DNA of 41,638 bases from NCBI GenBank assembly GCA_009846005.1, contig VXYL01000005.1, positions 13,688 through 55,325 on the forward strand. Reading direction: 5' to 3'. A model generated the notes under the pieces. That model made no database searches, had not been told where the DNA came from, and saw only the letters and a program-made list of their open reading frames with translations. A program made the position numbers and the translations under genes. The DNA comes from Gammaproteobacteria bacterium (GTDB lineage: Bacteria > Pseudomonadota > Gammaproteobacteria > Pseudomonadales > Azotimanducaceae). Numbering within the stretch: position 1 is the first letter of the stretch; every line of letters starts with the position of its first letter. This document shows, in pieces, positions 16,118-24,935 of the stretch.

Positions 16118-17089
16118 TCAACCCCAGACTGCTTCAGAGTAGGAAACGCAGCCCGAAGCGTAGAGTAGGCCCGGTTCTCGATCGGCGGCGAGGAGATCGG
16201 GTCCGTCGAGGTCCACGACCTGGGCCCGTCCGGCCAGCAGCAGCGCAGGTGCCATCGACAACGAGGTGGCGACCATGCAGCCGACCATGATGCCGAGGTC
16301 GAGTTCGCGTGCCTCGTCTGCAAGTGCCAGCGCCCGAGTCAAACCTCCCGTCTTGTCGAGCTTGATGTTGACGATCTGGCACCACGTCGCCAGCGCGGGA
16401 AGGTTTGAACCGTCGAGGATGCTCTCGTCGGCAGCGAGGGGAACCGGCGACTGAAACCCAGCCAGGTCTTGGTCGTCACCCTCTGGCAACGGCTGTTCTA
16501 TCAGTTCTACGCCGAGCGCGGCGGCTACGGGCGCGAACTCGGCAAGTGCAGCCATGTTCCAGCCCTCGTTGGCATCGACAATCAGCCCTACGCCGGGCGC
16601 TTGGGTGCGCACCATGCGGAGTCTCTCGATGTCTGCAGCCACGTCGTCCGACCCGAGTTTGACCTTGAGCAGCGGACGCCATCGCTCGACCGTCGCCTGT
16701 TGCCCCATGGCGGACGGGGAATCCAATGGCAGGGTGAATGCCGTGGGGATTTCGACGGGCCTCGAAACGCCGGCCAATTTCCAGGCTGGCTGGCCGCTGC
16801 GTTTCGCTTCCAGATCCCACAGTGCGCAGTCGATGGCGTTGCGCACCGGACCCGCAGGCAGGGCATCGAGCAGTTCGCGTCTGTCGAACGGCCCCTGGAA
16901 ATCGTTGATGGTCGCGGCGACGTCTGCGGGTCTGTCGCCGTACCGAGGGTAGGGGACGCATTCGCCACGGCCTTCGACGTTGCCGTCGGTGATTGTGGCG
17001 ACGACCACGTGAGCGGTTTGCTTGGTACCCCGGGCGGTGGTGAACGGCCGGGCGATGGGCCAGGACTCGATCGCGGCCGTTATTCTCAC
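16118..17089 (-). CDS. dgcA: Dipeptide-epimerase-like enolase-superfamily racemase, probable N-acetyl-D-glutamate racemase
   Basis: 323 residues of the mandelate racemase/muconate-lactonising fold. Visible active-site elements are 'LLKVKLG' (K142/K144), 'LIVDANEGW' (D172), 'LIEQPL' (E198), 'LAADES' (D221) and 'NIKLDKTGGL' (K243), i.e. the two catalytic lysines and the three Mg2+-binding acids of the L-Ala-D/L-Glu epimerase group. Its start overlaps the end of the DUF1611 gene by four bases (ATGA). That pairing is the DgcN-DgcA arrangement described in marine Proteobacteria, where DgcA converts N-acetyl-D-glutamate to the L form. An L-Ala-D/L-Glu epimerase role in peptidoglycan peptide recycling is the alternative; the partner gene makes the D-glutamate pathway more likely. 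Confidence 0.88.
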   Translation of the reverse strand: MRITAAIESWPIARPFTTARGTKQTAHVVVATITDGNVEGRGECVPYPRYGDRPADVAATINDFQGPFDRRELLDALPAGPVRNAIDCALWDLEAKRSGQPAWKLAGVSRPVEIPTAFTLPLDSPSAMGQQATVERWRPLLKVKLGSDDVAADIERLRMVRTQAPGVGLIVDANEGWNMAALAEFAPVAAALGVELIEQPLPEGDDQDLAGFQSPVPLAADESILDGSNLPALATWCQIVNIKLDKTGGLTRALALADEARELDLGIMVGCMVATSLSMAPALLLAGRAQVVDLDGPDLLAADREPGLLYASGCVSYSEAVWG

Positions 17090-18084
17090 GGCAGCATCTC
17101 GTCGACGATGGCCTCGACACCGTGCCGGACCGGATCGCAGACCGGCACTCCGAACTGACGGCGTGTCTGTTCAATGGTCCGGCTCGCGCCACCGGCATCG
17201 AGTTCCGACGTGTTCAGGGCGATGCCCACGCACCGTACGGCTGGATTCGTCAATCGGCCGAGCACCATCGTCTGCTCAATGACGGCGTCGATTCCGGCGA
17301 TCGGCGCGTCGACGTTGCGCATGGTCTTGCGGGTCGGCTCATGGCAGACCACGAAGGCGTCGGGTTGGGTGCCGTGCAGCAGGGCCAGGCTCACGCCGGC
17401 GAAGGAAGGGTGGAACAGCGAACCTTGACCTTCCACGACGTCCCAGTGGTCGGGATCGTTGTCGGGCGAGAGCGTTTCGGCCGCGCCGGCGGCGAAGTCC
17501 GCGACCACGGCGTCGATGGGAATGCCGGAACCCGCGATGAGGATGCCGGTCTGCCCCGTGGCGCGGAAGTCGGCGGCGACGTTCCGGGCAACCAGTTCGC
17601 GTTCAATGGCGAGTGCGGCGTACTTCTTGCCGACCGAGCAATCGGTCCCGACAGTCAGCAGGCGTTTGCCGGTGCGCTGACGTCCCGACGCGACGGGGAA
17701 CGGCCCCGCGGGACGCCGTGTCTCGATCAGTCGCCGGTCTGACCGGCGGGCGGCTTCGATGATCTCGGGAATGCTGTCCAGCGGCGTATGAAGCCCGTTG
17801 GCGACATCCAGGCCGGCCGCCAATGCTTCGACGATCACGCCTTGCCACTGCTTGGGTAGCACGCCGCCGGGGTTGACCACGCCGATGAGGAAGGTCCTGG
17901 TGCCGGCTTCGGCGGCCTGTTGGATCGATAGGTCGGCGACACCGAGGTCCGCATAGCACCCGGGCAGGCGGAGTTGCCCGGCGACTGCTTCCGGTCGCCA
18001 GTCGACGATGCCTTGGCCGGTCTTGGCTGCCAGCGCGTCCTTGGCGTCGCCGAGGAAGACTAGGTATGGCGTTTCGAGATCCAT
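17086..18084 (-). CDS. dgcN: DUF1611-family protein, probable D-glutamate N-acetyltransferase
   Basis: 332 residues. An N-terminal Rossmann-like part ('TPYLVFLGDAKDALAAKTGQGI', 'FLIGVVNPGG') is followed by a P-loop-like domain with 'TVGTDCSVGKKYAAL' at about 144-157, 'ATGQTGILIAG', 'VEGQGSLFHPSFAGVSLALLHG' type sequence and 'CHEPTRK'. These are signatures of the DUF1611 family. DgcN of marine bacteria acetylates D-glutamate as the first step of D-glutamate catabolism, and DgcA, encoded next with a four-base overlap, racemises the product to N-acetyl-L-glutamate, which enters arginine or glutamate metabolism. Two operator-like palindromes lie 61-101 bases upstream of the ATG. The gene is cytosolic by sequence (no signal peptide). 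Confidence 0.88.
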   Translation of the reverse strand: MDLETPYLVFLGDAKDALAAKTGQGIVDWRPEAVAGQLRLPGCYADLGVADLSIQQAAEAGTRTFLIGVVNPGGVLPKQWQGVIVEALAAGLDVANGLHTPLDSIPEIIEAARRSDRRLIETRRPAGPFPVASGRQRTGKRLLTVGTDCSVGKKYAALAIERELVARNVAADFRATGQTGILIAGSGIPIDAVVADFAAGAAETLSPDNDPDHWDVVEGQGSLFHPSFAGVSLALLHGTQPDAFVVCHEPTRKTMRNVDAPIAGIDAVIEQTMVLGRLTNPAVRCVGIALNTSELDAGGASRTIEQTRRQFGVPVCDPVRHGVEAIVDEMLP

Positions 18085-18144
18085 ACCGTCGGCCGTGAAA
18101 TCGCTTCCACCATAAAGTCGCTATTGGGGGATTCCGCCGATCAG

Positions 18145-18185
18145 ATCGTACGAATCGTTCGATCACGTCGTACAAAATTGTACGA
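18145..18185 (-). promoter_or_regulatory. Two adjacent operator-like palindromes upstream of dgcN
   Basis: A perfect palindrome TCGTACAA-AA-TTGTACGA spans 18168-18185. An imperfect one, ATCGTACGA-A-TCGTTCGAT (8 of 9 pairs), spans 18145-18163. Both share a TCGTAC half-site and their centres are about 22 bp apart, roughly two helical turns. The position between the esterase stop and the dgcN start, on an otherwise unremarkable 122-bp gap, suggests a dimeric repressor or activator of dgcNA. Confidence 0.6.
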
Positions 18186-18206
18186 TCCGATCGCAGGAAT
18201 CGACGT

Positions 18207-19673
18207 TCAGCGGCATGCGAAACTCGCTGGATCACGATCATCGCCACCCACGTAGACAGCCCGTTGCGGATACGCGCACAGCGGTCGCGCACCGCCGCCC
18301 TCCGCGAAACCGGCGACCAATTCATCCGGTGCGGTGCCTGTTTCGTCCCATTGTTCCGCTGCTTCGATGAGATCCACCATCCACGGTCCGGGGCCGCCGG
18401 CACAGTGGAGGACGCCCGGCATCAGGAACAGGCGCACGTCATCGCGGGCGGACTCGTCCCGAGCGTAGACGGCGTCGACGTATTCGATGCTGGCGTGTAC
18501 AGACAAGGCGGCATCCGACCAGCCATGGTAAATCAGTAGCTTACCTCCATTTTCGCGGAAAGCATCGAGGTTTGGATCGGTGGCGCTCAAGGCGGCGGCT
18601 GCGGTTCGGAAGCGATGCCGGAAGCCGCTGAAGTCAAATCCCTCGTAGCGCCAATCGGGGTCGTGTTCCACCATGTGGCGCATGACCTCGACGCCGAAGC
18701 CGAACGCCAGCGACGGGGGGAAGTTCGGGGCCTGCTGGCCGGACCCGGCGAGCCAGCCGCCCCAGCCGCCGGGTGCATCCTCGCCGCCGAACGGCCAGCC
18801 GACGTGGATTCGTCCATCCGGGGCGGTCGGGCCGTCGTAGACGGCGCGGATGGCGGCGATCTTCTCCGGTGCCAGATCGAGACTGCCGGGATCGAAGTCG
18901 CAGTCGCGGGGATCATTGAGGATGCCGTCCTCTAGACCGTCCTCGGCATCGCACCGGGCAAGAACCGCGCTGGCGAGCGTTTGCCGGTCCTCGGCCGAGA
19001 GAATCGGCGCGGACAGGTCGTCCATGGATGGATACATGTGCCGGGTGACGTCGAGGAACGCGGCCGCTACGCCCGCGAAATCGTGCGCTGGGGCGCCGGC
19101 AAGGACGACATCAAAATCCCCGGGGTAGCGCTGGGCGGACATCAACGCTTGTCGACCACCGTTCGAGCAGCCGGCGAAATAGGATCGCTGCGGCGTCGCG
19201 CCGTAGTGCCGTTCGGCAATGTGCTTGGAGACCGCCGTCACGCGGTGTACGGCGAGATGGCCGTAGTTGACCAGCCGTTCGGGATTGTTCAGCGCCCAGG
19301 ACCCGTCGATGCCCTGGTTGCGATGGCCGGTGTCTGTTCCAGCCGTCACGTAGCCGCGTTGAAGCACGCCGAGTCCAAGGGCCTGGTTCTGGATATTGCC
19401 GACGAAGCCCCCACCGCCGCCCATGATGAACTTGCCATTCCAATCGGCCGGTAGCCACACGGAGAAACCGATTTCGCGGCCGATGGTGCCGGTCAGTTTG
19501 CAGTGCTCGACCGGACTGTCCAACGATTCAACGGTGGTGATCTCGGCATCGGGTAGCCGGAGGTCCCCGAGGCCGTTGCAGGATCCAGGCGCCTCTGTCG
19601 CGCTCCCGACGGTCGCGCCTATGGCGCGGACGCAAAGGACGGCGAATGCGGTTGCGGTGAGGAATGTTCGCAT
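18207..19673 (-). CDS. Secreted tannase/feruloyl-esterase family hydrolase
   Basis: 488 residues from ATG 19673, where a signal peptide starts (MRTFLTATAFAVLCVRAIGA). The frame is open farther upstream, but that part is not hydrophobic and overlaps the promoter region of the divergent operon. The CS-D-HC catalytic signature is complete: 'FAGCSNGG' (C169, S170), 'IYHGWSDAALS' (D387) and 'VLHCAGG' (H423, C424), in which the two Cys join in a disulfide linking nucleophile and histidine loops. 'CDAEDGLEDGILNDPRDCDFDP' type sequence near 241-262 matches the calcium-binding lid region. It should hydrolyse aromatic esters such as feruloyl, galloyl or aryl-ester bonds outside the cytoplasm. It is divergent from the ABC operon, which might import a released product (inference). 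Confidence 0.93.
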   Translation of the reverse strand: MRTFLTATAFAVLCVRAIGATVGSATEAPGSCNGLGDLRLPDAEITTVESLDSPVEHCKLTGTIGREIGFSVWLPADWNGKFIMGGGGGFVGNIQNQALGLGVLQRGYVTAGTDTGHRNQGIDGSWALNNPERLVNYGHLAVHRVTAVSKHIAERHYGATPQRSYFAGCSNGGRQALMSAQRYPGDFDVVLAGAPAHDFAGVAAAFLDVTRHMYPSMDDLSAPILSAEDRQTLASAVLARCDAEDGLEDGILNDPRDCDFDPGSLDLAPEKIAAIRAVYDGPTAPDGRIHVGWPFGGEDAPGGWGGWLAGSGQQAPNFPPSLAFGFGVEVMRHMVEHDPDWRYEGFDFSGFRHRFRTAAAALSATDPNLDAFRENGGKLLIYHGWSDAALSVHASIEYVDAVYARDESARDDVRLFLMPGVLHCAGGPGPWMVDLIEAAEQWDETGTAPDELVAGFAEGGGARPLCAYPQRAVYVGGDDRDPASFACR

Positions 19674-19854
19674 GCGGGTCTTGGCCTTGGACGTGTATTC
19701 GAGGTCCATTGTAAGCGGCAGTTCGCCTCCCCGGAGGCTTGTTGACGCCGGTACGAGGCAGCCGCCATGATGGGTCGCGTTGAGCATGAATTTCATGGGG
19801 GGCCTTTCTCCGTATGGAGCAGGGGGTTTCGCGGGTCGTGGGTCGGGAAACCCC

Positions 19855-21873
19855 ATGACGAGGTCGTACCGAGCGCTCGCCGGTGTTGCGGTCGGGGCGC
19901 TGATCGCCGCTGCGCAGGCTCGGGACAACGACTGGCCGGACGCGTGGTACCAGCCGCCGAAGACCGCCAGCGAACTGGACATCACGCGTTTCGCCCAGAG
20001 CCCCTACCTCGATGATCGTGACCTGCCGCCGGTGCAGGAACGCCTTCCGGACGATCCAGTCGTAATCCAGCCGTACAGGTCGATCGGCAAGTACGGAGGA
20101 ACGGCACGGATTCCCATCTGGGACTCTTGGCAGTTCTTCAACTGGGAACACGCGCTGACACTCTCGGCGGACATGCGCAACGTGCTGCCGAACCTGGCGG
20201 AGTCATGGAGCCTGAGCGAAGACGGCCGGGTGACCACCATCCACCTGCGTCCCGGTGTCAAGTGGTCCGACGGGGTGCCGTTGACGGCCGACGATTTCTG
20301 GTTTCGCCTCGTCCACGTCTGGATGGACCCGGAGATGTCGCCCATCGTCTACCGGCTCGTCCAGGGCTGCGAGTTCGTGAAGATCGACGACCTGACATTC
20401 GAGTATCGCTTCCCCGAACCGAACCCCATGTTCGCCAACTTCTTCGCCCAGTACGGCAGCCACTTCGTCGACCCCATGCACTTCTTCAAGCAGTACCACC
20501 CGGCGTTCCGAGACCGCGAGGAGCTTGCCGCCCTGGTGGAAGAGAAGGGATTCGTTACCTGGATGGCGATGTACGGGGCGTACCGCGGCTGGGGCAACGA
20601 GGAGGCGGTCAGGGTACCGACCTTGCGGGCCTACAAGGTGGTGCAGCGAACGCCGACCAAGATGCGCCTGGAGCGAAACCCGTACTACTTCAAGATCGAC
20701 CCGGCGGGCAATCAACTGCCCTACATAGACGCCATCGACGCGATCATCCTGCTCGAGAACTCGCAGATGATCGCCTTCCAGGCGGCCACCGGGCAGCTCG
20801 ATTTCGCGGCGTTCGCGCTGAAGACGCAGGACATTCCGCTGCTCAAGCTCGGCGAGGTGAAGGGGCTCAACAAGGTCCACATCTGGCACCGCGTGCACAT
20901 CAGCGACGTGGCCATCCAGCCGAACTACAACTTCGACGATCCGAAGTACCGGGATCTGCTGTGGGGCAAAGGCGAGCGCCGGTTCATCCGCGCGCTATCC
21001 CACGCCATCGACAGGGATCAGATGAACGAGGTGATCTACTTCGGACGCGGCGTGCCGAGCCAGGTGACGGCACATCCTTCAAGTCGCTGGTACCAGGAAC
21101 GCTTCGCCCAGGCGCACATCCGCTACGACCCGGAATATGCCCGCGCGCTGCTGGACGAACTTGGGCTTCACGATGTGGACGGCGATGGACTACGGGAATA
21201 CGCGGACGGCACGAAGTTGACGATCACCTTCGAGTACCTCGACTTCGAGACCCCGAAGGCGATCACCATGGAACTGGTGCGCGACTACTGGCGCGAAGTT
21301 GGTGTCGACATGCGGCTGAAGTCGGTGGAGCGGAGCCTGCAGTCGGAACGGGCGCAGGCGAACAAGATGCAGATGACGCTCTGGCACGCGGACAAGGTGA
21401 CCGACATCCTCTTTCCCTTGGTACCGGATTGGTTCTATCCGCACCGGTCTGGATGGGACATCGCCCTGTGGAACCACTGGGCGCGGTACTACCAGACCGA
21501 GGGCGAACTCGGCGAGGAGCCGCCGCCGATGGTCCGCAACCTGCAGTACTGGGGCGACCAACTGCGCGAGGCGACCACCGAGGAGCATCGGACCAAGGCG
21601 GCCAAGACGCTGCTCGAGGCAGCCGCGGAAAACCTGTGGACCATCGGCACCGTCGGTCAGGCGCCGCATCCGGTCGTGGTGTCGACGCGTTTGAAGAACG
21701 TGACGGAGACGGGCATCTGGGGCTGGGACAACCGCTGGACGCTTTCGTACCACCCCTCGACGTGGTATTTCGACGAGTCCGACGCCGGCGACGGCAACGC
21801 GCTCGCTAGGGTGCGCCGTCGCCTCGACGACGGCCCCGCCGACAACACCTTCGCGGACAGGGCTCCGCGATGA
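19855..21873 (+). CDS. Extracellular substrate-binding protein, peptide-type ABC transporter (family 5), copy 1
   Basis: 672 residues from ATG 19855, at the start of a signal peptide (MTRSYRALAGVAVGALIAAAQA-RD). An earlier in-frame ATG gives a Gly-rich non-signal leader and is rejected. SBP family 5 features: 'MRNVLPNLAESWSLSEDGRVTTIHLRPGVKWSDGVPLTADDF' type sequence, 'VYRLVQGCEFVKIDDLTFEYRFPEPNP' and 'ALSHAIDRDQMNE'. It is longer than typical DppA (about 535) with a 'DVDGDGLREY' calcium-loop-like insert. It is highly similar (roughly 80 percent by eye) to the last gene of the operon, 26462-28432. It delivers an oligopeptide-like ligand to the permeases that follow; its stop overlaps the first permease start (ATGA). 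Confidence 0.93.
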   Translation: MTRSYRALAGVAVGALIAAAQARDNDWPDAWYQPPKTASELDITRFAQSPYLDDRDLPPVQERLPDDPVVIQPYRSIGKYGGTARIPIWDSWQFFNWEHALTLSADMRNVLPNLAESWSLSEDGRVTTIHLRPGVKWSDGVPLTADDFWFRLVHVWMDPEMSPIVYRLVQGCEFVKIDDLTFEYRFPEPNPMFANFFAQYGSHFVDPMHFFKQYHPAFRDREELAALVEEKGFVTWMAMYGAYRGWGNEEAVRVPTLRAYKVVQRTPTKMRLERNPYYFKIDPAGNQLPYIDAIDAIILLENSQMIAFQAATGQLDFAAFALKTQDIPLLKLGEVKGLNKVHIWHRVHISDVAIQPNYNFDDPKYRDLLWGKGERRFIRALSHAIDRDQMNEVIYFGRGVPSQVTAHPSSRWYQERFAQAHIRYDPEYARALLDELGLHDVDGDGLREYADGTKLTITFEYLDFETPKAITMELVRDYWREVGVDMRLKSVERSLQSERAQANKMQMTLWHADKVTDILFPLVPDWFYPHRSGWDIALWNHWARYYQTEGELGEEPPPMVRNLQYWGDQLREATTEEHRTKAAKTLLEAAAENLWTIGTVGQAPHPVVVSTRLKNVTETGIWGWDNRWTLSYHPSTWYFDESDAGDGNALARVRRRLDDGPADNTFADRAPR

Positions 21874-22853
21874 GATCGTACGTGATCTCCCGGCTGCTCG
21901 GGATGATCCCCACGCTGGCGGTCATCTCGGTGATCATTTTCGTGGTGATCCAGTTGCCGCCCGGCGACATCGTCACGTCGATGCTCGACCGACTTCAGGC
22001 GCAAGGCGTGGACACCACCGAGGAATACGTCCAGAACCTGCGCGCCCAGTACAACCTCGACAAGCCGCTGGTGCTGCAGTACTTCTATTGGGCAGGCAAC
22101 CTGCTCACCGGGGACATGGGGTACTCGCACCTGTACTCCCGGCCCGTGAACGACCTGTTGTGGGAGCGGCTCGGCTATACCTTGTCGATCACGGTGTCGG
22201 CGCTGTTGTTCATGTGGGTGGTTGCCCTGCCGCTCGGCATCTATTCGGCGATCCGGCAGTACTCCATCGGCGACTACCTCATGACCAGCATCGCTCTGGT
22301 GGGAGTGGCGACGCCGCCGTTCATGGTGGCGCTCGTCTTCATGCACATCGGTTTCGAGTGGTTCGGCGTCAGTACCGGCGGCCTATTCTCGCCCGAATAC
22401 GAAGACGCGCCTTGGAGTTGGGGCCGCGTGGTCGATCTCCTGAGTCACATCTGGCTGCCCATGATCATCGTCGGCCTCGGCTCGGCGGCGTTCACCATGC
22501 GGATCCTGCGCGCCAACCTGCTCGACGAACTGAACAAACCCTATGTGGTCACGGCACGCGCCAAGGGGGTGAGCCCGGCGAAGCTCATCCTGAAGTACCC
22601 CGTGCGGATCGCGATCAACCCGTTCATCAGTACGATCGGATTCGTGCTGCCGGCCTTGATCTCGGGCGAGGCCATCGTCTCGCTGGTGATGGGCCTGCCG
22701 ACCATCGGGCCGCTGCTGCTGCAGGCGCTCCTCAACCAGGACATGTTCCTCGCAGGCAGCCTTCTGATGTGGCTCGCCATCCTGACGGTGGTGGGCATCC
22801 TGCTGTCGGACATCCTGCTCGCCTGGCTCGACCCGCGGATTCGCTATGAGTGA
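21870..22853 (+). CDS. ABC transporter permease, DppB/OppB family
   Basis: 327 residues. The N-terminus 'MRSYVISRLLGMIPTLAVISVIIFVVIQLPPGD' type sequence is the usual first membrane segment and 'PPGD' motif of this family. Further membrane segments lie near 105-125, 135-160, 200-215, 250-275 and 295-315. The cytoplasmic coupling loop reads 'TARAKGVSPAKLILKYPVRIAINPF' and contacts the ATPases. The start overlaps the binding-protein stop by four bases and the stop overlaps the next permease by eight, so the operon is tightly coupled. Confidence 0.95.
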   Translation: MRSYVISRLLGMIPTLAVISVIIFVVIQLPPGDIVTSMLDRLQAQGVDTTEEYVQNLRAQYNLDKPLVLQYFYWAGNLLTGDMGYSHLYSRPVNDLLWERLGYTLSITVSALLFMWVVALPLGIYSAIRQYSIGDYLMTSIALVGVATPPFMVALVFMHIGFEWFGVSTGGLFSPEYEDAPWSWGRVVDLLSHIWLPMIIVGLGSAAFTMRILRANLLDELNKPYVVTARAKGVSPAKLILKYPVRIAINPFISTIGFVLPALISGEAIVSLVMGLPTIGPLLLQALLNQDMFLAGSLLMWLAILTVVGILLSDILLAWLDPRIRYE

Positions 22854-23991
22854 GGCCGTGCTCAACCCCGTCGCGGAAGCTTCGGTCAGCCGGGAGGAGT
22901 CGGCGACGATATCGCCGCGGCGGTTGATCTGGCTCCGCTTCCGTCGCCACCGCCTAGCCTACTTGAGCGGCATCTTCCTGCTGCTGATGTACATCGTCAC
23001 CGGTTTCTGCGAGTTCGTCTCGCCCTACGGCACCACCACCCGCAACGACGACGCCATCAACGCGCCGCCGATGCGTGTGCATTTCTTCGACGCCGAAGGG
23101 AATTTCCATCTGCGGCCCTTCGTGTACGCCTACCGGATGGAGGTCAACGAGGACACCTGGATGCGGGAGTACTCGGAGGACACCAACCGGATGTTCCCGA
23201 TCCGCTTCTTCGCCCGCGGCGAACCCTACGTGATGTGGAACCTCGTGAGGAGCGACCGGCACCTGTTCACGACCGAAGAGGGCGGCTACATCCACCTGTT
23301 CGGCACCGATCAGCTGGGGCGCGACATGTTCTCCCGGGTGTTCTACGGGGGCCGCATCTCCATGTCCATCGGTCTAGTCGGCGTGGTGCTGACCTTGGTT
23401 CTCGGCATCCTCATCGGCGGCATCGCCGGCTACCTGGGAGGCATCGCGGACCGGGTGGTGAACAAGGCGATCGAAGTGCTTACGTCCATTCCGGGATTGC
23501 CTCTGTGGATGGCGCTCTCCGCCGCGCTGCCCGCGCACTGGTCGCCGCTGCTGGTCTATTTCGGTATCACCGTCATCCTGTCGCTGTTCGGCTGGACGGG
23601 TCTGGCCCGGCAGGTGCGCGGCCGCTTCCTTTCGCTTCGGGAGGAGGAATTCGTGATGGCCGCGCGACTCATCGGCGCCGATACGCCGCGGGTCATTACC
23701 AAGCACATGCTGCCGAGCTTTTCGAGCCACGTCATCGCCACGGCGACCCTGGCCGTGCCGGCGATGATCCTCGGCGAAACGGCGCTGTCGTTCCTCGGCA
23801 TCGGTCTGCGCCCCCCCGTTGTTAGCTGGGGCGTGCTGCTGTTCCAGGCGCAGAACCCCCTGGTCATCGAGATGACGCCTTGGCAGATGCTGCCGGGATT
23901 GTTCGTGGTGCTGGTGGTGATGGCGTTCAACCTGCTCGGGGACGGCTTGCGGGATGCCGCGGACCCCTACAGCACGGCGGGCGCGAAATGA
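22846..23991 (+). CDS. ABC transporter permease, DppC/OppC family, with large periplasmic insert
   Basis: 381 residues, longer than standard DppC (about 300). The first membrane segment ('HRLAYLSGIFLLLMYIVTGFCEFV') is followed by about 100 periplasmic residues up to 'FGTDQLGRDMFSRVFYGGRISMSIG', the conserved family element. The insert, rich in aromatic and charged residues, is like that of YejE-type permeases. The coupling loop is 'EFVMAARLIGADTPRVITKHMLP', and the end 'LGDGLRDAADPYS' is canonical. It pairs with the DppB-like permease. Confidence 0.95.
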   Translation: MSEAVLNPVAEASVSREESATISPRRLIWLRFRRHRLAYLSGIFLLLMYIVTGFCEFVSPYGTTTRNDDAINAPPMRVHFFDAEGNFHLRPFVYAYRMEVNEDTWMREYSEDTNRMFPIRFFARGEPYVMWNLVRSDRHLFTTEEGGYIHLFGTDQLGRDMFSRVFYGGRISMSIGLVGVVLTLVLGILIGGIAGYLGGIADRVVNKAIEVLTSIPGLPLWMALSAALPAHWSPLLVYFGITVILSLFGWTGLARQVRGRFLSLREEEFVMAARLIGADTPRVITKHMLPSFSSHVIATATLAVPAMILGETALSFLGIGLRPPVVSWGVLLFQAQNPLVIEMTPWQMLPGLFVVLVVMAFNLLGDGLRDAADPYSTAGAK

Positions 23992-24935
23992 CGGACACGG
24001 TTCTCAAAGTGCGCGACCTCGCCGTCGACTTCAAGACGGACTTAGGAACCACCCACGCCTTGGTGGACGTGGGCTTCGACATGCCGCGCGGCAAGGTCAC
24101 CGCCATCGTAGGCGAGTCCGGATCCGGCAAATCGGTAACCGCCAACTGCATCATGCGCATCATCCAGCCGCCGGGACGGATCATCGGCGGCACGATCGAC
24201 TTCGCCCCCGAGGCCATGGATCCGTTCGAGATCACCTCGCTCGGCAAGCGCGACCCGAGGCTCCAGGAACTGCGCGGCGGCCTCATCAGCATGGTGTTCC
24301 AGGAACCCATGACGGCCTTGTCCCCGGTGTACACGGTGGGCAACCAGGTCGCCGAGGCCATCCTCTGCCACCGCAAGGTCGGCCGCAAGCAGGCTTGGAA
24401 GGAGGCGGCCGAGATGCTCGAACGGGTGGGGATCGACGATATAGACCGGCGCATCCGGATGTATCCGTTCGAGTTCTCCGGCGGCATGCGGCAGCGCGTC
24501 GTCATTGCCATGGCGTTGGTTTGCCACCCGGAGATCTTGATCTGCGACGAGCCCACCACGGCACTCGACGTGACCATCCAGGCGGAGATCCTGACCCTGA
24601 TCCGCGACCTCCAGCGCGAACTCAGCAACTCCGTGCTGTTCATTACCCACGATATCGGGGTCGTTGCCCAACTGGCCGATCAGGTCGTCGTCATGTACCA
24701 GGGCCGGGTACTCGAGATCGGCACCGTCCGGCAGGTGCTCAAGACACCGGTCCATCCGTACACCAAGGGGCTGCTCGCCGCCATTCCCGGTCTCGCGCCG
24801 AAAGGCGAGCCGCTCGCCACCATCGCCAGCGTCGTTGGCGACACCGACATCACCAAGCCCTATCCGATGATCACGCTGGGCGACGGACGCCAGGTAAGCC
24901 TGCCCCGGGAGCAGGTGCAAGGGGTGGCCGGGTGA
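23988..24935 (+). CDS. ABC transporter ATP-binding protein, DppD/OppD type
   Basis: 315 residues from ATG 23988, overlapping the permease stop (ATGA); the open frame upstream is a shadow of the permease. Walker A 'GESGSGKS' at 42-49, Q-loop 'MVFQEP', signature 'FSGGMRQRV' near 163, Walker B 'ILICDEPT' and H-loop 'FITHD' are all present. The C-terminal 'VHPYTKGLLAAIPGL' is the oligopeptide-transporter tail. It hydrolyses ATP for import with the DppF-like partner. The stop overlaps the next start in a GTGA. Confidence 0.95.
   Translation: MTDTVLKVRDLAVDFKTDLGTTHALVDVGFDMPRGKVTAIVGESGSGKSVTANCIMRIIQPPGRIIGGTIDFAPEAMDPFEITSLGKRDPRLQELRGGLISMVFQEPMTALSPVYTVGNQVAEAILCHRKVGRKQAWKEAAEMLERVGIDDIDRRIRMYPFEFSGGMRQRVVIAMALVCHPEILICDEPTTALDVTIQAEILTLIRDLQRELSNSVLFITHDIGVVAQLADQVVVMYQGRVLEIGTVRQVLKTPVHPYTKGLLAAIPGLAPKGEPLATIASVVGDTDITKPYPMITLGDGRQVSLPREQVQGVAG

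Noticed and set aside
19674-19985. N-terminal extension of the tannase-family gene
   Set aside because: Extra residues are not signal-like and run into the divergent operon; the ATG at 19673 starts a normal signal peptide.
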